A stretch of 47,638 nt of DNA. Origin: Hyphomicrobiales bacterium (GTDB lineage: Bacteria; Pseudomonadota; Alphaproteobacteria; Rhizobiales; Rhizobiaceae). Within the stretch, counting starts at the first letter, position 1. Every line of letters begins with the position of its first letter. This document shows, in pieces, positions 43,644-47,638 of this stretch. Below the pieces are notes generated by a model that was not told the origin of the DNA, did no database searches, and saw only the letters and a program-made list of their open reading frames with translations. The stretch is taken from contig UCLB01000033.1 of assembly GCA_900473205.1 (NCBI GenBank), forward strand, positions 1-47,638. The letters run 5' to 3'. Both the position numbers and the translations under genes were made by a program.

Positions 43644-44557
43644 TGGCCAAGTCCGCTACTTTATCAAACCTGCATAACTGGCTCATCAGCGAAGACTTCA
43701 CGTCTTCGAGGCAGGCACGCATGCACAGTGCCTATCTTGGCTGGCTGAGCCTCGTCGCAAATCCGCTCGCTCTGGCTGGGTTCGCAATCGTCGTTCTGCT
43801 CGTCGTCGTCGCAGCGCTCGCACCGGTCATCGCTATTCACGATCCCTTTGTGCAAGACTTCGCAATGGCGCTGAACGCTCCGTCTGCTTCGCACTGGTTC
43901 GGCACCGATGAGTTCGGACGCGATGTCTTCTCGCGACTAGTTTTTGGTGCACGCACCACTCTCTACATCACACTTCTGGTGACGGTCATCGTCGCCCCGA
44001 TAGGCTTCGTGATTGGCGCGACGGCGGGGTATCTCGGCGGCTGGGTGGATGTCGTTCTAATGCGCATAACCGACATCTTCCTCTCCTTTCCAAGCCTTGT
44101 TCTCGCACTGGCCTTTTCGGCGGCACTCGGCCCCGGCATCGAAAACGCCGTAATCGCCATCGCACTCACCGTCTGGCCGCCGATTGCCCGCCTTGCACGT
44201 GCCGAAACCCTGACTTTCCGCCAAGCCGATTTCGTCGTTGCCGCCGAACTTCAAGGCGCCAGTGTGGGAAGGATCTTGCTGCGCCACATCGTTCCGCTCT
44301 GCGCGCCATCGATCATCGTTCGCCTTACGCTCAACATGTCCAGCATTATCCTTACCGCCGCAGGCCTCGGATTTCTTGGTCTCGGCGCTCAACCACCGAT
44401 GGCGGAGTGGGGAGCGATGGCTGCTTCCGGTCGCCAGTATCTTCTCGATGCCTGGTGGCTGACGACTGTCCCAGGCATTGCTATCCTGACAGTCAGCCTT
44501 GCTTTCAATCTGCTCGGTGACGGGCTTCGCGACATCATGGATCCCCGCAATGGCTAA
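43643..44557 (+). CDS. Dpp/Opp-type ABC permease (DppC-like, cassette B)
   Basis: A 304-residue permease of standard DppC size: an N-terminal helix (LALAGFAIVVLLVVVAALAP), the GTDEFGRDVFSRLVFGARTT motif, and an EAA loop ADFVVAAELQGASVGRILLR. It lacks the 100-residue periplasmic insertion of its cassette A counterpart. The ATG at 43643 overlaps the previous stop, and its own end overlaps the next gene by 8 bases. The frame extends far upstream but that part is a shadow of the DppB-like gene. Confidence 0.92.
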   Translation: MAKSATLSNLHNWLISEDFTSSRQARMHSAYLGWLSLVANPLALAGFAIVVLLVVVAALAPVIAIHDPFVQDFAMALNAPSASHWFGTDEFGRDVFSRLVFGARTTLYITLLVTVIVAPIGFVIGATAGYLGGWVDVVLMRITDIFLSFPSLVLALAFSAALGPGIENAVIAIALTVWPPIARLARAETLTFRQADFVVAAELQGASVGRILLRHIVPLCAPSIIVRLTLNMSSIILTAAGLGFLGLGAQPPMAEWGAMAASGRQYLLDAWWLTTVPGIAILTVSLAFNLLGDGLRDIMDPRNG

Positions 44558-45398
44558 CTCATCTGACACAATTTTGATGGTCGAAAACATGTCCGTCCAG
44601 TTCCCGACACTCTCCGGCGTCACCACGGCAGTGAGAGATGTCTCCTTTACCGTCGGTCGGGAAAAGATCGGCATCATTGGCGAATCCGGCTCCGGCAAGA
44701 GCACGACAGGCCGAGCCATCATGCGCCTTCAGCCGCCGCAGGCGATCGTGAAAGCCAACCGCATGCGGTTCGAGGATGTCGATCTGCTGACTGCAAGCGA
44801 AGCGGAGATGCGCTCTATTCGTGGACGCCGCATCGCGATGATCCTGCAGGATCCGAAGTATTCGCTAAACCCGGTGATGACGGTTGGCGAACAAATCTCG
44901 GAAACGGTAATTCTGCACGAAAACGCCACACCGCAGGAGGCGCGCAGCCGCACCCTCGCCATGCTGGAGCGTGTCAACATCCGCGACCCGGAACGTGTAT
45001 TCGGCCTCTATCCTCATGAGGTCTCCGGTGGAATGGGTCAACGCATCATGATCTCGATGATGCTCATTGCCCAGCCATCGCTGATCATCGCCGACGAGCC
45101 GACTTCGGCGCTCGATGTGACGGTGCGTCAGCAAGTCCTGTCTATCCTCGATGACCTCGTGGTTGAACGCAACATCGGCCTGATCTTCATCAGCCACGAC
45201 CTTAACCTCGTGCGCAGCTTCTGTGACCGCGTCATTATCATGTATGCTGGTCGTGTTGTCGAAACGATTGCGGCGGCCAACCTCGATCAGGCCCAACATC
45301 CATATACGCGCGGTCTGCTGAATGCGCTCCCGAGTCTCGACCACCCCAGGGACAGGCTTGAAGTCCTTCGTCGCGACCCGGCATGGCTGGAGAACTGA
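44550..45398 (+). CDS. Dpp/Opp-type ABC ATPase (DppD-like, cassette B)
   Basis: A 282-residue ATPase: Walker A GESGSGKSTTGRA, Q-loop MILQDPKYSLNPVMTV, signature VSGGMGQRIMISMML, Walker [13 protein letters not shown] and H-loop FISHDLNLV. The oligopeptide-transporter C-terminal extension is short (AQHPYTRGLLNALPSLDHPR) and lacks the four-cysteine cluster seen in some DppD proteins. It starts inside the end of the DppC-like gene and ends 2 bases before the next ATPase gene. Confidence 0.93.
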   Translation: MANSSDTILMVENMSVQFPTLSGVTTAVRDVSFTVGREKIGIIGESGSGKSTTGRAIMRLQPPQAIVKANRMRFEDVDLLTASEAEMRSIRGRRIAMILQDPKYSLNPVMTVGEQISETVILHENATPQEARSRTLAMLERVNIRDPERVFGLYPHEVSGGMGQRIMISMMLIAQPSLIIADEPTSALDVTVRQQVLSILDDLVVERNIGLIFISHDLNLVRSFCDRVIIMYAGRVVETIAAANLDQAQHPYTRGLLNALPSLDHPRDRLEVLRRDPAWLEN

Positions 45399-45400
45399 GA

Positions 45401-46189
45401 ATGTCCATGATCAAAACCAAAAATCTTGCAGTCTCCTACGGTAATGGCGAAACTGCGCTCAAGGTCGTTAAGGACGTCTCCTTCGAAGTCGAAAAAGGTG
45501 AGACCTTCGGCCTTGTCGGCGAGAGCGGCTGCGGCAAGTCCACCATTCTGGGCGCTCTTGCCGGTCGCAACAGACAATGGGCAGGATCGATCGAGATCGA
45601 CGGTGAAAAGATCGCCCAAAAGCGCACCCGCTCACAGCTCGCCAAGCAGCAACTGGTGTTTCAAGATCCTTTTGGCTCCATCCATCCGCGACACACGATT
45701 GGTCGTACCCTGCTGGAACCCTTGGAAATCCATAGCAAGGACAGCCGACAGGAACGCATCGAAAAAGTGCTGACAGATGTCGGCCTGCCCTTAAACTTTC
45801 GATATCGCTATCCGCACCAGCTTTCCGGCGGCCAACGACAGCGCGTGGCGATTGCTCGCGCTCTTATTCTTGAGCCAAAAATCCTCCTGCTCGATGAGCC
45901 GACCTCTGCCCTTGACGTGTCCATTCAGGCAGAAATCCTCAATCTGCTTAAAGATTTACGTGAGCGTGAGAAACTGACTTATATCCTTGTCAGTCACGAT
46001 CTCGCGGTGGTCGCACATCTGTGTGATCGGGTCGCGATCATGCAGAGCGGCGGTTTCGTTGAGATTGCCACGAGGCAGCAACTGCTCCAGAACACCGTAG
46101 AGCATCCCTATACGCGCATCTTAATGGATGGCAGCCGCGGCTATGTGAGCGAGAAGGGGAACCGTGAAAGGGTGGCATTGCCCGCATAG
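45401..46189 (+). CDS. Dpp/Opp-type ABC ATPase (DppF-like, cassette B)
   Basis: A 262-residue ATPase: Walker [15 protein letters not shown]-loop [16 protein letters not shown], signature [15 protein letters not shown], Walker [14 protein letters not shown]-loop LVSHDLAVV. It ends with an [13 protein letters not shown] tail. Start ATG 45401 follows GGAGAACTGAGA; the in-frame ATG at 45383 overlaps the preceding gene. It is the last gene of the cassette B operon; no clear terminator follows. Confidence 0.93.
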   Translation: MSMIKTKNLAVSYGNGETALKVVKDVSFEVEKGETFGLVGESGCGKSTILGALAGRNRQWAGSIEIDGEKIAQKRTRSQLAKQQLVFQDPFGSIHPRHTIGRTLLEPLEIHSKDSRQERIEKVLTDVGLPLNFRYRYPHQLSGGQRQRVAIARALILEPKILLLDEPTSALDVSIQAEILNLLKDLREREKLTYILVSHDLAVVAHLCDRVAIMQSGGFVEIATRQQLLQNTVEHPYTRILMDGSRGYVSEKGNRERVALPA

Positions 46190-47014
46190 ATTTTCTCGAC
46201 AAACTTTCTATCCGCCCCCAACACAGAGACGTTTTGAACAATCAGGCCTACATTGGGCTACTCGCCTTTAGCCGCTTTGCTTATCGGAAAAATCCCGCGA
46301 TAGAACGTCGAGTCTCACTTAAGAGTGTCGCCTAGCACCATGCCGTGCAGGAGGTGCCTTCAATCCAAATCGTTGAAGAAACGCTTTGGTTAAGGGTGAA
46401 GATACACCAGGAGAACTGGCGCACAGGCTGGGATAGAGAGTCTCGTCACCGTTCGGTCGGACGGCTTCAATCCGCACAGGTGCCAAGGATCGGTGTCATC
46501 ATCCTGACATGCGTATCGACGCGCTCAAGAACTTCTGCGGCACGACTTGCCGTTGCGGCAATGACCACCAAAGTTTGTTGGCAAGTTCAACCGTCTCTTG
46601 GTCTGAGTATCGTCCGCCAAGGCGACGAGGATAATTGCACGTCGCGCAAGGGCGTCGGTATCGGCAGAAACGGTGCATTCACATCCTATGTTCGGCCCTC
46701 GAAAAACTCTGCGCAACGACCTTTGCAAAATGTTAGTCAGTTATCGCGGGCACGAGTTTCCCGCAGATCGATCACAAATCGCTACAACCGGATATTCGAG
46801 ATGCAAGCCCAGATTTCACTGACCTGTAACCCGTCGGTTCGTGGAGGAGTGATCCAGTGCGTCATGTATCAACACAGGCTGTCAACACGTACACTTTTTT
46901 CTCTTATAATAAACAAGGAAGGTAGATCTTTTCACAACTTTTTGAAATATATTATTCTATTTCAATAGCTTATGATGGCTACCGAAACTAAAAAACGGAA
47001 GCAGGGGCGTTCGA
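46190..47014. other. 825-base region without a recognised gene
   Basis: A plus-strand frame of 207 codons is open here, but it has no ribosome site, a composition heavy in Ser/Arg and no recognisable motif, so it is not called. No terminator with a T-run was found after the cassette B operon. The last 120 bases are AT-rich and should include the promoter of the RNA ligase-like gene. Confidence 0.4.
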
Positions 47015-47542
47015 TTGAAGACAGCTCACCCACTTATTCTGACAGGTCGTATCGAGGACATTGATCTCGAGCCCTTTGATCGTCTTCGGCAAGCACATTT
47101 CCCACCAGATCGAAATTTTCTTCGCGCCCATCTGACTATGTTTCATCGGCTACCCGGCGAGTATGAAGCACCGATTGTCGACAGGCTCCTCCGCATTGCG
47201 CATGAGACGGATACTATCATTGCGGAGGTGAGCGGTGTCAGGCATCTTGGAGCAGGCGTTGCCTATTTGATCGAAAGCTTGAAGCTGCAAGACGTTCGGG
47301 CAGCTTTAAAAAGAGAGTTTGTCGCGTGGCTTGGCCCCCAGGATAAACAGAATTGGCAACCGCACATAACGGTGTTGAACAAATCTACAAAAATCAAGGC
47401 CGACGACCTCTACCGTAACCTGAGCCAAGAGTTTAAGCCGCACCCAATTCGGATCACCGGACTCGATTTGTGGGAATATCTTGGTGGGCCATGGAAGCAG
47501 AAAACACAGTGTCCTTTTAGCGTTCCAACTGACGTCGCCTGA
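47015..47542 (+). CDS. 2'-5' RNA ligase/cyclic phosphodiesterase family protein
   Basis: A 175-residue protein of the 2H phosphoesterase superfamily. Both HxT motifs are present: His39-Leu-Thr41 in RAHLTMFHRLPG and His117-Ile-Thr119 in QPHITVLNKST, the diagnostic catalytic pairs. These enzymes hydrolyse cyclic phosphodiesters or join RNA ends with 2'-5' linkages. The size (ThpR about 176-180) is right. The start is a TTG at 47015 with AGGGG about 8 bases upstream; no nearer ATG is available. It is preceded by the 825-base empty region and looks like a single-gene unit. Confidence 0.85.
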   Translation: MKTAHPLILTGRIEDIDLEPFDRLRQAHFPPDRNFLRAHLTMFHRLPGEYEAPIVDRLLRIAHETDTIIAEVSGVRHLGAGVAYLIESLKLQDVRAALKREFVAWLGPQDKQNWQPHITVLNKSTKIKADDLYRNLSQEFKPHPIRITGLDLWEYLGGPWKQKTQCPFSVPTDVA

Positions 47543-47638
47543 GGGTATGCAGGGCTTGGATTATACCCCCTCAACGCTCACAGGTGGGGATCGCCGGTGC
47601 AGCTGCTGTTGCGGCCAAGCGGTGTTGTCGCCTGCCAT

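Noticed and set aside
46345..46968. Open plus-strand frame of 207 codons after cassette B
   Set aside because: No ribosome site, no recognisable motif, Ser/Arg-rich composition typical of out-of-frame reading; left as non-coding.
47543..47638. Possible start of a minus-strand gene at the right edge
   Set aside because: Only about 30 codons are visible with no motif; cannot be supported.

Overview
The window reads as accessory DNA of a member of the Rhizobiaceae (Agrobacterium/Rhizobium type, Alphaproteobacteria). This is inferred from the conjugal relaxase TraA C-terminus at the left edge, the LOV-HWE photoreceptor kinase, the FitA/VapBC pair, a rhizobial-style ArsR regulator, an AlaE-like exporter, and especially the density of solute-uptake ABC systems with sugar-acid enzymes. 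Coding density is uneven: tidy operons alternate with stretches of decayed genes, as expected of a secondary replicon or chromid. No rRNA, tRNA, CRISPR array or replication origin was seen.

Left part (1-13.6 kb): traA 3' end; a truncated M20 amidohydrolase followed by a class II aldolase; two VOC proteins flanking a 49-residue DUF2256 zinc-ribbon gene; a blue-light LOV histidine kinase; an IS21-type transposase remnant; alaE; a peroxiredoxin fragment; a UvrA-like ABC protein preceded by a perfect 12-bp inverted repeat; then a decay zone at about 10-11 kb (receiver-domain fragment, frameshifted mgtC, bestrophin remnant). cspA, a DUF3829 lipoprotein and a VapBC-type toxin-antitoxin pair follow.

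Middle (13.7-26.9 kb): a LysR regulator divergent from 4-oxalomesaconate tautomerase (galD), a three-gene SsuABC/TauABC-like transporter with a clear terminator, and a 3'-truncated tannase/feruloyl esterase. Together these suggest uptake and catabolism of gallate-like or other 4,5-cleaved aromatic acids. An ArsR and a Crp/Fnr gene lie in a region with three TGTCCG-N4-CGGACA palindromes. Small unrecognised membrane genes, a PAS protein, receiver-domain debris and a membrane diguanylate cyclase come next.

Right part (25.6-46.2 kb): two Dpp/Opp-type transporter cassettes with sugar-acid enzymes. Cassette A (minus strand, next to a divergent LacI gene) is substrate-binding protein, putative glycoside hydrolase, two permeases, fused double ATPase, hydroxypyruvate isomerase, tartronate semialdehyde reductase and a decayed glycerate kinase. 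Cassette B is a GntR-DapA-like aldolase-enolase superfamily dehydratase operon divergent from substrate-binding protein, two permeases and two ATPases. Read together they look like one catabolic island: hydrolyse and import a sugar (acid) derivative, dehydrate it to a 2-keto-3-deoxy acid, cleave it, and route C3/C2 products through tartronate semialdehyde to glycerate. The final step has been lost locally because the glycerate kinase gene is broken. A 2'-5' RNA ligase-like gene closes the window.
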